This document shows, piece after piece, positions 1 through 6,368 of a stretch of DNA of 6,492 nt. The notes beneath the pieces are model-generated. The model saw only the letters and a list, made by a program, of their open reading frames with translations. It ran no database searches and was not told where the DNA came from. Origin of the DNA: an uncultured Lactobacillaceae bacterium. Its GTDB lineage: Bacteria > Bacillota > Bacilli > Lactobacillales > Lactobacillaceae. Location: NCBI GenBank assembly GCA_934216625.1, contig CAKQCC010000043.1:1-6492 (forward strand), read 5' to 3'. The position numbers and the translations under genes were made by a program. Positions within the stretch are counted from its first letter, which is position 1; each line of letters starts with the position of its first letter.

Positions 1-258
1 CAGGAAAACATAGTCGGGATTCTGAACCAGTGTCGCTAAGCGGCCCAGTTGCAACGAAAGCAGAAACACGATCAAAATTGCAACTGATACCCAGTAGTTA
101 CCGGGACGAAGTGTTTTTAAAAAATCAGAATAGGCAAGGCCGAGGCCACCGGCGAAGAAGAAAAGCGCCAGGACAAAAAAATCGTTTAAAACGTATTTTA
201 AATATTCAGCGACCCGAATTAAATGATGACCGAGCCGTTTTCTAAACAGCTGCTTCAT
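1..258 (-). CDS. ecsB: EcsB, ABC transporter permease subunit (N-terminal part, cut by left edge)
   Basis: Membrane subunit of the EcsAB ABC transporter, which in Bacillus is linked to protein secretion, competence and RasP-dependent intramembrane proteolysis; its substrate is not firmly known. Only the first 86 codons are present, and the frame stays open to base 1. The protein starts MKQLFRKRLGHHL, followed by a basic amphipathic stretch with EYLKYVLNDFF (residues 18-28). This resembles the N-terminus of Bacillus EcsB, with its 'RYMLND' segment. Two hydrophobic segments follow, at about residues 25-43 and 55-72, the first two of several expected. The ATG (258-256) overlaps the ecsA TGA (257-255) in an ATGA junction, so translation is probably coupled. 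A GAAGGG ribosome binding site lies at 273-268, nine bases before the start. Identification rests on this short stretch plus its position after ecsA. Confidence 0.88.
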   Translation of the reverse strand, partial: MKQLFRKRLGHHLIRVAEYLKYVLNDFFVLALFFFAGGLGLAYSDFLKTLRPGNYWVSVAILIVFLLSLQLGRLATLVQNPDYVFL

Positions 259-983
259 TTTCTGGCGCCCTTCGCAAGTGATAGATAAACGTTCGTTAGC
301 GAGTCCTGATGATATTCCTGTTCAAGTTCAGCTAAGGTCCCTTCAGTTCGAATGTGACCCTGATGAATTAAAACGAACCGGTCACAGACTTTAGCGGCCG
401 TATCCAAAACGTGAGTGGTCATTAGGATACTGCTGCCGGAGCGCTTGCGTTCGTTAATCAAATTCAGTAAATCATGAACCGCCAGCGGATCCAACCCCAA
501 GAAAGGTTCGTCGATAATGAATAATTTGGCGTTAGTTAAAAAAGCGCAGGTGATCATAACTTTCTGCTTCATCCCTTTAGAAAAGTCAATTGGGAACCAG
601 TTAAGTTTATTAGCCAGCCGAAACCGTTTCAACAACGTTCGAGCCCGACGCCAAGCAATTTTGGGATTCAAATGGTAAGCCATAATCGTGATTGCCAAGT
701 GCTCTTTTAAGGTCAATTCCGGATATAAAATCGGGGTTTCCGGAACGTAAGCAATCTGCTGCTTGTATTTCTGGCTGTCGTCATCAATTGAAATCCCGTT
801 CACCCGAATGGTCCCGGAAAACGGGGTTAGCAACCCAATAATGTGATTAATTGTGGTCGATTTCCCCGCGCCGTTTAAGCCAATCAAGCCCACTAATTCA
901 CCCGATTTAACGTTAAACGAAATCTGGTGTAGAACCGGGATCTGGGTGTATCCACCGGTCACGTTAGAAACGGTCAGCGCCAT
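255..983 (-). CDS. ecsA: EcsA, ABC transporter ATP-binding protein
   Basis: Cytoplasmic ATPase that powers the EcsAB transporter. The 242-residue product, numbered from ATG 983, has every ABC motif: Walker A GLNGAGKS (35-42), signature FSKGMKQKV (134-142), Walker B FIIDEP (155-160, with D158 and E159), D-loop GLDP (163-166) and switch His191. The Q-loop reads AYVPETPILYPELT, with Glu in place of the usual Gln. As I recall the family, this 'PETP' form is typical of EcsA. Length is close to the roughly 247 residues of Bacillus EcsA. The frame can be extended to a TTG at 1040, but that codon lies upstream of the extended -10 box at 1026-1021, so it would not be transcribed from that promoter. 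ATG 983, with a purine-rich AAGAGA stretch about nine bases upstream, is therefore chosen. It is the first gene of a two-gene operon with ecsB and is transcribed away from hit. Confidence 0.93.
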   Translation of the reverse strand: MALTVSNVTGGYTQIPVLHQISFNVKSGELVGLIGLNGAGKSTTINHIIGLLTPFSGTIRVNGISIDDDSQKYKQQIAYVPETPILYPELTLKEHLAITIMAYHLNPKIAWRRARTLLKRFRLANKLNWFPIDFSKGMKQKVMITCAFLTNAKLFIIDEPFLGLDPLAVHDLLNLINERKRSGSSILMTTHVLDTAAKVCDRFVLIHQGHIRTEGTLAELEQEYHQDSLTNVYLSLAKGARK

Positions 984-1010
984 AGTTTTAAATCTCTTTT
1001 CTACATTAAT

Positions 1011-1040
1011 TCTATAATTTATTATATCATAACTGGTCAA
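1011..1040 (-). promoter_or_regulatory. Predicted ecsA promoter with extended -10 box
   Basis: On the minus strand TGA-TATAAT (TATAAT at 1026-1021) forms a perfect extended -10 element of the TGnTATAAT type. Transcription would start near 1014 and leave a leader of about 30 bases before ATG 983. No good -35 lies 17 bases upstream, as is common for extended -10 promoters. An alternative pairing in the same stretch is TTGACC (1040-1035) with TATAGA (1016-1011) at 18-bp spacing. Either reading places the promoter directly upstream of ecsA. This is a prediction from consensus only. Confidence 0.6.
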
Positions 1041-1049
1041 AATTAGCTT

Positions 1050-1082
1050 TTGATGTCCTTAATTAATTTTTTTAGTTATAAT
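1050..1082 (+). promoter_or_regulatory. Predicted hit operon promoter
   Basis: A perfect TATAAT -10 box lies at 1077-1082 in an A/T-rich stretch, with a predicted start near 1089 and a leader of under 20 bases that holds the ribosome binding site. The -35 is poor: TTGATG at 1050-1055 is 21 bp away, which is too far for an ideal sigma-A promoter, and the hexamer at the ideal distance (TGTCCT, 1054-1059) matches weakly. The promoter is arranged divergently from that of ecsA, with the two -10 boxes about 50 bp apart, so the two units could influence each other. Confidence 0.5.
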
Positions 1083-1106
1083 AATCAACGGAAAGAAGGA
1101 TATTAT

Positions 1107-1541
1107 ATGAATCCGAATTGTATTTTTTGTAAAATCATCAGTGGTAAAATTCCGAGTTACACCATTTACGAGGATGACGTCGTCAAGGCCTTCCTTGATA
1201 TTTCTCAGACAACCCCCGGTCATACCCTAGTCATCCCCAAGAAACACGTTCCCAACATTTACGCTTACAGCGCTAAATACGCCGGGGAAGTCTTCGCCAG
1301 GATTCCGATGATTGCGCGGGCCATTAAGGCCACGAATCCCAAGATCAAAGGCTTAAACATCCTGAATAACAACGGGAAAATTGCTTCCCAATCGGTTTTC
1401 CATTCTCATTTCCACTTGATCCCTCGTTACACCGATCACGACGGCTTTTCGATGCATTTCACTAACCACCATGATCAATACGATCAAGCTAAATTTACCA
1501 AAATCCGTGACGACATCAAAAGCCACCTGAAGCAATCATGA
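1107..1541 (+). CDS. hit: HIT-family (histidine triad) nucleotide hydrolase
   Basis: Cytoplasmic member of the histidine triad superfamily, which hydrolyses nucleoside phosphoramidates and related adenylylated compounds. The in vivo substrate in Bacillota is unclear. The 144-residue product matches the usual family length. It starts MNPNCIFCKIISGKIPS, with a C5-x2-C8 pair typical of the metal-binding bacterial Hit/Hint branch. It continues with the LVIPKKHVP strand (41-49) and the triad FHSHFHLIPR (98-107: H99, H101, H103), where H101 is the expected nucleophile. The conserved NNNGKIASQSVFH lead-in precedes the triad. ATG 1107 is preferred over an in-frame TTG at 1050 because it has a clear AAGAAGGA ribosome binding site (1093-1100, six-base spacing), the family N-terminus begins exactly there, and the TTG lies upstream of the -10 box. 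The divergent pairing with ecsA is conserved in Bacillus. The TGA overlaps the next gene's ATG. Confidence 0.95.
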   Translation: MNPNCIFCKIISGKIPSYTIYEDDVVKAFLDISQTTPGHTLVIPKKHVPNIYAYSAKYAGEVFARIPMIARAIKATNPKIKGLNILNNNGKIASQSVFHSHFHLIPRYTDHDGFSMHFTNHHDQYDQAKFTKIRDDIKSHLKQS

Positions 1542-1819
1542 TTAAACATTTAAAAGCCACACTAATCATCGGAACCGGAATTACTCTGACCGGTTTCTTA
1601 ATCCACAAAATTAAGCGTTTGAAACCGCAGTTTAATCAACTGATCAAAACCGGTCGAAACAGTCAGGTCAATTTGAAACGACTCAAAAAACAAATTAAGT
1701 TACTCGATTTATCTGACGTTAACGATGATTTCGGCAAATTCAAATTCAAGATTCAGCCGTCAATTCAAGTAATTCAGAAAAATCTGAAACAAATTAAAAG
1801 CTTAAGCCACCATAAGTAA
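1538..1819 (+). CDS. Small basic single-pass membrane protein, possibly YtxH/YhaH-like
   Basis: Protein of 93 residues with no catalytic motif. Residues 7-23 form one hydrophobic segment (TLIIGTGITLTGFLIH region) after a short basic start. The remaining 70 residues are helical in character and strongly basic, with about 18 Lys/Arg and only four Asp, three of those in the segment DLSDVNDD (57-64). This layout suggests a membrane anchor with a charged tail facing the cytoplasm, or one that binds lipid or nucleic acid; the function is unknown. YtxH-type small proteins such as YhaH lie near hit and prsA in Bacillus, so a relationship is plausible, but it is inferred from position and architecture and not from a clear motif. 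The ATG (1538-1540) overlaps the hit stop in an ATGA junction with no strong ribosome binding site of its own, so translation is probably coupled to hit. Confidence 0.75.
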   Translation: MIKHLKATLIIGTGITLTGFLIHKIKRLKPQFNQLIKTGRNSQVNLKRLKKQIKLLDLSDVNDDFGKFKFKIQPSIQVIQKNLKQIKSLSHHK

Positions 1820-1899
1820 TCATTAATGTCTAGACGAGCTAACCCCAAGAATGTTATGTTAGTCTTTGATACGTTAGTTAGAAATGGATGTGTTAGTAA

Positions 1900-2784
1900 A
1901 TGAAACTTAGAAAAAAGATTCTGATCGGTGCCGCCGGTGTACTAATGAGTTTATCATTAGCCGCCTGTGGTAACCAGACCGTTGCCACCACTAACGGCGG
2001 TAAAATTACTCAGCAGTCTTATTATAACAACATGAAAAAGACCGCTAACGGTAAGCAGGTTCTGCAGCAAATGATCCTAAATAAGCTGCTAGAAAAGGAT
2101 TACGGCAGTGAAGTTAAGGATTCACAAATCAACGCCATGATCGACCAGTACAAAGCTGAATATGGTTCCCAATTCAGCATGCTTTTGCAGCAACAGGGAA
2201 TTACCGAACCCCAATTAAAGAAGAACCTGCGCAGCAAATTACTGCTTAAGCAAGCCGTTAAACACAACATCAATTACACGACCCCAATGCTAAAGAAGCA
2301 GTTCAAGTCGTTTGAACCGAAAGTTACCGTTGACCAAATCTTAGTAACCAGTAAATCCAAGGCCCAAACCATTGAATCAAAATTAAAGTCGGGAACCAGT
2401 TTTAAGACCTTAGCCAAAGAGTATTCTAAAGATACCTCCACTAAGAATGACGGCGGTCAATTAACACCGTTTGACAATACCGCCCGGTTACCAAGCGCGT
2501 TCAAAAAAGCCGCGTTCAGCTTAAAGAATGGTCAATACACTAAGACGCCGGTTAAGACCAAATACGGTTACCAAATTATTAAAATGGTCAACAAGCCGCA
2601 AAAGGGAACTTACAAAGATAACCGAAACGCTTTAGAAGACCAGATCACTGATAAAAAGATGAACAGTGCCACATTAATGCACGAAGTTGTGTCAAAAGTT
2701 TTGCGTAAAGGCAACGTTAACATCCAGGACAACAGCTTGAAGAACATCTTATCGGATTACATGTCCGGAACTCCTGGAAAGTAA
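1900..2784 (+). CDS. prsA: PrsA-type peptidyl-prolyl isomerase lipoprotein (extracytoplasmic foldase)
   Basis: Membrane-anchored foldase that helps secreted proteins fold after Sec export, on the outer face of the membrane. The 294-residue product has a lipoprotein signal: basic MKLRKK, a hydrophobic core, and lipobox LAAC with Cys23 as the lipidated residue. Residues about 30-130 form the N-terminal chaperone-like part. Residues about 141-232 are a PPIC/parvulin domain with DQILV (145-149), AKEYSKDTSTKNDGGQL (172-188), FKKAAFSL (201-208) and KYGYQIIKM (221-229). The parvulin Asp184 in DGGQL is kept. The two histidines usual in HILV and GYHII are Gln146 and Gln225, so isomerase activity may be weak or absent, although fold and chaperone function can persist. 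The start is fixed by the signal peptide. The ribosome binding site is weak (GGATG, 1886-1890). The 80-bp gap upstream has no convincing promoter or terminator, so read-through from hit is possible. Confidence 0.93.
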   Translation: MKLRKKILIGAAGVLMSLSLAACGNQTVATTNGGKITQQSYYNNMKKTANGKQVLQQMILNKLLEKDYGSEVKDSQINAMIDQYKAEYGSQFSMLLQQQGITEPQLKKNLRSKLLLKQAVKHNINYTTPMLKKQFKSFEPKVTVDQILVTSKSKAQTIESKLKSGTSFKTLAKEYSKDTSTKNDGGQLTPFDNTARLPSAFKKAAFSLKNGQYTKTPVKTKYGYQIIKMVNKPQKGTYKDNRNALEDQITDKKMNSATLMHEVVSKVLRKGNVNIQDNSLKNILSDYMSGTPGK

Positions 2785-2815
2785 TTTAATTTTCTAAAAT
2801 AAATTTAGATTTTAG

Positions 2816-2853
2816 CCACTGAATTAGGTTCAAAACTTAATTCAGTGGTTTTT
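2816..2853 (+). terminator. Rho-independent terminator of prsA, overlapping the end of the convergent gene
   Basis: An 11-bp perfect stem (2816-2826 with 2838-2848, CCACTGAATTA and its complement) is extended by four more pairs, one of them G-T, to a CAA loop at 2831-2833. TTTTT (2849-2853) follows it. This is a strong intrinsic terminator for the plus strand, 31 bp after the prsA stop. Its right arm contains the TGA stop of the minus-strand ATPase gene (2844-2842). On the minus strand the hairpin is followed only by a broken A/T-rich run, so termination in that direction is possible but weaker. Confidence 0.9.
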
Positions 2854-5313
2854 GTTATCAATGATCGAGCCCCGATCCGTTTTGATTACCGTTAGCTGAT
2901 TACTGAAGTTTGCTTGAAGGTCGGGATTGTGACTGACCACTAGAATATTCGGGATCACTCGTTGCCGTTGCGCCAAGATTTGCATAATCCGGTTAGTGCC
3001 GACCGAATCTAAATTATCAAAAGCTTCGTCAACGCACATCAGATTACAACGCGACCGAGCGTGATAGCATGTATAATCTTGCATGGCCATTGCGATCGCC
3101 ACGTCGACCCGGCGTTTTTCGCCACTTGAATTATCGGCGTAGCGGCTACCGCCAGACGCATTTTGAATCCTAACGGTAATGCGATCGGATTGATTTCCGT
3201 TTTTAGCCGTGCTGACGGGCAAAATTGCAATTCGAATCGACCCGCCGGCCAAAGTTTGCAGATAATGATTCGCCTGTTGATTAATAAACGGCAAGATTAA
3301 ATCCAGAACTTGGGACCTAACCCCCCGGTTCGAATAAACTTCTTTCACGTTCTTCATGATCTTCGAGTTTTGCTTTAAACGCGCTAATTGATTTTTTAAA
3401 GCCGTTAATTGTTTTTGGGCGGATTTTAGTTTTACCGAATAATTAACGGTTCGGGTTAGCTGAAATTCCGAACGGCGTTTCCGGTAATCACGTTGTCGGT
3501 CTAACAAAATCCGGTAATTGTTAAGCAGGCCGTTTAAGTGATTGACCTGTGGATAATAATTACTCTGGTCGGGGTTCTTCTTCTGAATCTTCTGGTATTC
3601 AGCACGAGCCCGGTTAAAATTCAAATTAATCCGGGTCCGTAACTTTTTAAATTTCTGAAGATCGTGCCTAACGTTAATTAATTGATCTGACAAGCGATCC
3701 GCTGCGGCTCGCTGACGCTGCTGATCATTAGTCCGTTCACGAACCAATTTTTGTTGGGCAGAAAGTTGATTCTGGCGTTCTTCACGCTGGGCAACTAATT
3801 TCTGGTAATGATTAAGCAAAGCATGAAGTTGCTCAGCTTTCGAGTAATAATCGACTCGATTGGGATCGGGATCCTGGAGTTTTTGATCAATCTGGTGAAA
3901 GTGCCGAGCTTTTTGACCAGATTGATTCCGATCTTGATCAAGTTTTCGAAATTGAAGTTCTAACTGGCTTAATTGCTTTGCCAACCGTTTAGTCTCAAAT
4001 TTCCGGTGAGCTTGGTCCAAAACTTGCCCGCAATAAAAGCAGCGCCGGGCTTTTCCAGAAATTAACTGATCATAATTTTGTTTAAATTCATCAAGCTGTT
4101 TTCGCTGTTTAACCAATTCCTGGTTCAAAGACTTAACTTGATCGTTAGCGGTTACATAATTTCGCTGGGCAACCTGAAGTTTGGACTGATGCTGACGTTC
4201 CCTAGTGTGCTGGCGCTTAATCAATCGTTTTTGGTTAGCGAGCTGATCTTGATACTTTTCAACTGGGATCGACTTAATTTTGGAATTCAGACGATCAATT
4301 CTGGACTTGAGTGACCGAATTTTTTGCTGCTGATCTTGTTGAAGACCTAATTCCGAATCGAGTTCCGTCGCCAAACGATGACGGGTTTGTTTCAAATCTG
4401 ACGCCGAAGCTTGAAGCTGCTTGATTCGTTCACGCCAGTCCTTAAGCTGATTGCTAGCTTGCAGATCTTTTTTCTGGGCCTTTTGGACTTTAGCTTGATA
4501 TCGCTGTTCTTTCAAATGCTGGGCGTTAATCAATCGTTTAAAATGATTCAACTGATTTCGATAACTTTTAATTGGAAATTGTTTAATTTTAGCCGTGACC
4601 CGCTTCAAAGTATTATTAATTGATTCAAGCTGCCGGCGCTGCTGATTTCGTTGCTGAACGGCGTTATCCCGCAATTGTTTTAAAGAATCAACGGCATATT
4701 GCTGCGACTGAAGTTTAGCGTTAATTTCCGAAATCTGATTTTTCAACCGGCTTAAATCATCTTTAGCCATTTCGTAAGCTTTTGAATACAAAGAAAGGTG
4801 AGCCAAATTTTCCAAAATTTCCTTTTTTTCGTGGTCAGTTGCCGACGTAAAATTAACGGTATCCCCCACTCCAACCATATATGAATGTAAAAAAGTGGTT
4901 TGGTCCATCCCCAAAATCCACCGAAGCTTTTGGTTAGTCGCTCGAATTGATTTTGCGGTTACGTTAACCCCATTCTGATATAAAAACGTGTGGTTCTGGT
5001 GATGATGATCTTTCCGAAACCGTTTCACCAGGTAATCGGTCCCGTTGGTGACGAAACTAACTTCAACCAACAAGTTATGACCGGTCTTTTGGTTAACCAG
5101 TTCATCACCTTTGACCCCGTCAGCACGTTTTCCATACAAGCCATAAATGATTGCTTCAATCAAACTTGATTTGCCGGCCCCGTTCGAACTGGAACCGGGA
5201 GTGGACTGATTAATCCCGTTCAGCATGCACAAACCCAACTTAGTCAGATTAACGTTCTGGACTTGGTTTCCGAAGCTCATGAAATTCCTTAACTTAACGC
5301 TTTTTAACCTCAT
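2842..5313 (-). CDS. Rad50/SbcC-class ATPase, phage gp46-like, with zinc hook
   Basis: SMC-like ATPase subunit of a predicted Mre11-Rad50 DNA end-processing nuclease. The 823-residue product has an N-terminal ATPase half with RNFMSFG (9-15) and Walker A SNGAGKSS (43-50). The first glycine of the P-loop is displaced by a serine-rich insert (STPGSSS, 37-43). Long coiled coils follow from about 180 to 650. The zinc hook CFYC (C425, C428) is near the middle. The C-terminal half has signature NSSGEKRR (728-735), Walker B LMCVDEAF (758-765), D-loop DNLD (766-769) and switch His795. Segments such as GVRSQVLDLILPFINQQANHYL (664-685) and SSGEKRRVDVAIA resemble T4 gp46 from memory. The product is shorter than SbcC (about 1000 residues or more) and does not start like YhaN. 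Its ATG overlaps the nuclease stop (TAATG), with a weak GGGTGA in front. The coiled coil contains paired internal repeats. Subtype assignment is inference; membership of the Rad50 class is firm. Confidence 0.9.
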   Translation of the reverse strand: MRLKSVKLRNFMSFGNQVQNVNLTKLGLCMLNGINQSTPGSSSNGAGKSSLIEAIIYGLYGKRADGVKGDELVNQKTGHNLLVEVSFVTNGTDYLVKRFRKDHHHQNHTFLYQNGVNVTAKSIRATNQKLRWILGMDQTTFLHSYMVGVGDTVNFTSATDHEKKEILENLAHLSLYSKAYEMAKDDLSRLKNQISEINAKLQSQQYAVDSLKQLRDNAVQQRNQQRRQLESINNTLKRVTAKIKQFPIKSYRNQLNHFKRLINAQHLKEQRYQAKVQKAQKKDLQASNQLKDWRERIKQLQASASDLKQTRHRLATELDSELGLQQDQQQKIRSLKSRIDRLNSKIKSIPVEKYQDQLANQKRLIKRQHTRERQHQSKLQVAQRNYVTANDQVKSLNQELVKQRKQLDEFKQNYDQLISGKARRCFYCGQVLDQAHRKFETKRLAKQLSQLELQFRKLDQDRNQSGQKARHFHQIDQKLQDPDPNRVDYYSKAEQLHALLNHYQKLVAQREERQNQLSAQQKLVRERTNDQQRQRAAADRLSDQLINVRHDLQKFKKLRTRINLNFNRARAEYQKIQKKNPDQSNYYPQVNHLNGLLNNYRILLDRQRDYRKRRSEFQLTRTVNYSVKLKSAQKQLTALKNQLARLKQNSKIMKNVKEVYSNRGVRSQVLDLILPFINQQANHYLQTLAGGSIRIAILPVSTAKNGNQSDRITVRIQNASGGSRYADNSSGEKRRVDVAIAMAMQDYTCYHARSRCNLMCVDEAFDNLDSVGTNRIMQILAQRQRVIPNILVVSHNPDLQANFSNQLTVIKTDRGSIIDNKNH
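4208..4281 (-). repeat. Diverged in-gene direct repeat, copy 2 (coiled-coil arm)
   Basis: This 74-bp stretch matches 4517-4590 at about two thirds of positions without gaps (50 of 74 by hand count), including the shared run TAATCAATCGTTT. The offset is 309 bp, exactly 103 codons. It encodes about residues 345-369 of the Rad50-like protein (KIKSIPVEKYQDQL and onward), the counterpart of KIKQFPIKSYRNQL at 242-255. It reads as an old in-frame duplication within the ascending coiled-coil arm. Confidence 0.65.
4517..4590 (-). repeat. Diverged in-gene direct repeat, copy 1 (coiled-coil arm)
   Basis: Partner of 4208-4281, encoding about residues 242-266 of the Rad50-like protein. Protein similarity continues beyond this core: pattern QL-x3-KRLI-x2-QH-x2-E/R-R is followed by K-x-Q-x-AQ in both copies. 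A second, weaker pair on the far side of the zinc hook (DYYSKAEQLHALLNHYQKL at 488-506 and NYYPQVNHLNGLLNNYRIL at 585-603) is offset by 97 codons. Confidence 0.65.
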
Positions 5314-6356
5314 TATTCACCCGTCACTCGTTCCAAAATTTGTAGCGCTTTCCGTGCGGTTGGCTGATCATAATAGTGTTGACAATATTTCTTAACGATT
5401 TCACCAGGGGTCGCCGTTGACTTCAGATTCAACCGGCTGTGGTATTTAACCGGTGCTTCGTCGTCAATTTCACATTTGGTGTGGTCAGAATACCACCGAG
5501 CCGTTGATTGATCGTGCGTAATTACCTTCACCACGTTCTGTTTAGACAACCTAACAATTTGGGACCGGTTCACCTGGCGTTTAGCTAAATCAAAAGTGTA
5601 AAACATCGGCGACTTAATCGGGATCAAGCGGTGTGAATCACCACTTGGGTTAATTGAAACCAGATCAACACCCTTCTGCTGAAAATCATCGGCGTGTTCA
5701 TGGGGAATCGTTGAACCAACGTACCAGGCGTTCGGGCCCAGTTTTTGCCGAAGGTGATAATGACCGCCAACTACGTAATCATAACGGTCTGGACACAAAT
5801 CTTCGAGGCTAAACGCCCCGCTTAACTTCACTAAATGCGAAGTATTGCGACTGCCGGCAATTCCCAAATGGAAAAATTCAACGGCCGGTCGCGTTACTTT
5901 AACCGCAATTCGTCTAATTTGACGCTTAAGCCAGCTCACATCATTAGAATAAGGGATCATTACTAAATCAACCCCGTCAGTCCGGATTACACCGGGCTGG
6001 TCAAAGACTTTGACCCCGTTAATCCATTCAAAAGCGTCAAGTGAACTGGGCGGAATCCTGGAATTATTCAACTGATCGTGATTACCGGAATTAAAATAAA
6101 TCGGAACTTTTTTGGCGTAATGACAAACTTTAGCCATCGCTAAATTCATCACTCGGGTGTCAATATGACCTCGCTGGTCAAAAAAATCCCCGTTAAAAAC
6201 CACAGCCGTGTGACGCCGAACCGCAAGCTGAAAAATGGAATCAAGAACCGCAAATTCATGCCGAAGGTTAGTGTTAGTAACGTAACGATGATTCAGCGGT
6301 CGGCTGTATTTTGAATAAACGTTAAGGTGCAGGTCACTGCACACGATCAAGTTCAT
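5313..6356 (-). CDS. Metallophosphoesterase nuclease, SbcD/Mre11-class, phage gp47-like
   Basis: Predicted nuclease subunit that pairs with the Rad50-like ATPase encoded immediately downstream; the complex would trim or open DNA ends and hairpins in the cytoplasm. The 347-residue product carries the calcineurin-like metal-binding motifs in order: SDLHL (D8, H10), NGDFFD (D57), GNHDQ (N92, H93), FFHLG (H163) and GGHYHL (H199, H201). All expected two-metal ligands are present, so it should be active. The C-terminal 100 residues (about 250-347) form a less conserved cap region. The order DLHL, GDFFDQRG, GNHD and then VDLVMIPYSND (129-139) resembles phage gp47 as I recall it. It lacks the 'AADLHLD' start expected of YhaO. 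The start is supported by GAAGGA (6370-6365, eight-base spacing), which overlaps the upstream gene's stop. Its TAA and the next ATG share one base, so the two proteins are probably made in coupled amounts. Confidence 0.9.
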   Translation of the reverse strand: MNLIVCSDLHLNVYSKYSRPLNHRYVTNTNLRHEFAVLDSIFQLAVRRHTAVVFNGDFFDQRGHIDTRVMNLAMAKVCHYAKKVPIYFNSGNHDQLNNSRIPPSSLDAFEWINGVKVFDQPGVIRTDGVDLVMIPYSNDVSWLKRQIRRIAVKVTRPAVEFFHLGIAGSRNTSHLVKLSGAFSLEDLCPDRYDYVVGGHYHLRQKLGPNAWYVGSTIPHEHADDFQQKGVDLVSINPSGDSHRLIPIKSPMFYTFDLAKRQVNRSQIVRLSKQNVVKVITHDQSTARWYSDHTKCEIDDEAPVKYHSRLNLKSTATPGEIVKKYCQHYYDQPTARKALQILERVTGE

Positions 6357-6368
6357 AAATCTAATCCT

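Noticed and set aside
30..245. Plus-strand open frame of 71 codons
   Set aside because: It lies wholly antisense to the ecsB start, whose product matches a known family with membrane segments, and its own product is an Arg/Lys-rich shadow without motifs.
1353..1535. Minus-strand open frame of 60 codons
   Set aside because: Antisense to the hit catalytic region, with no ribosome binding site and no recognisable product.
1858..1896. Three GTTAG direct repeats upstream of prsA (1858, 1873, 1892)
   Set aside because: The words are too short, the spacing is uneven (15 and 19 bases) and there is no dyad symmetry, so chance in T/A/G-rich DNA explains them.
3039..3230. Minus-strand open frame of 63 codons
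   Set aside because: It lies in another frame of the same strand inside the Rad50-like gene, over its conserved signature region; the larger frame explains the sequence.
4078..4314. Plus-strand hydrophobic open frame of 78 codons
   Set aside because: Antisense to the coiled-coil coding sequence. Its Leu/Phe-rich look is what Lys/Gln/Glu-rich codons give when read on the other strand.
4411..4623. Plus-strand hydrophobic open frame of 70 codons, similar in style to the one at 4078-4314
   Set aside because: Its likeness to the other antisense frame reflects the in-gene duplication in the Rad50-like gene and does not indicate a second pair of genes.
5140..5200. Defective P-loop in the Rad50-like ATPase
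   Set aside because: The first Walker A glycine is displaced by a serine-rich insert, but NGAGKSS, Walker B, the signature and the switch His are intact, and similar loops occur in phage-type relatives, so the protein is probably active.
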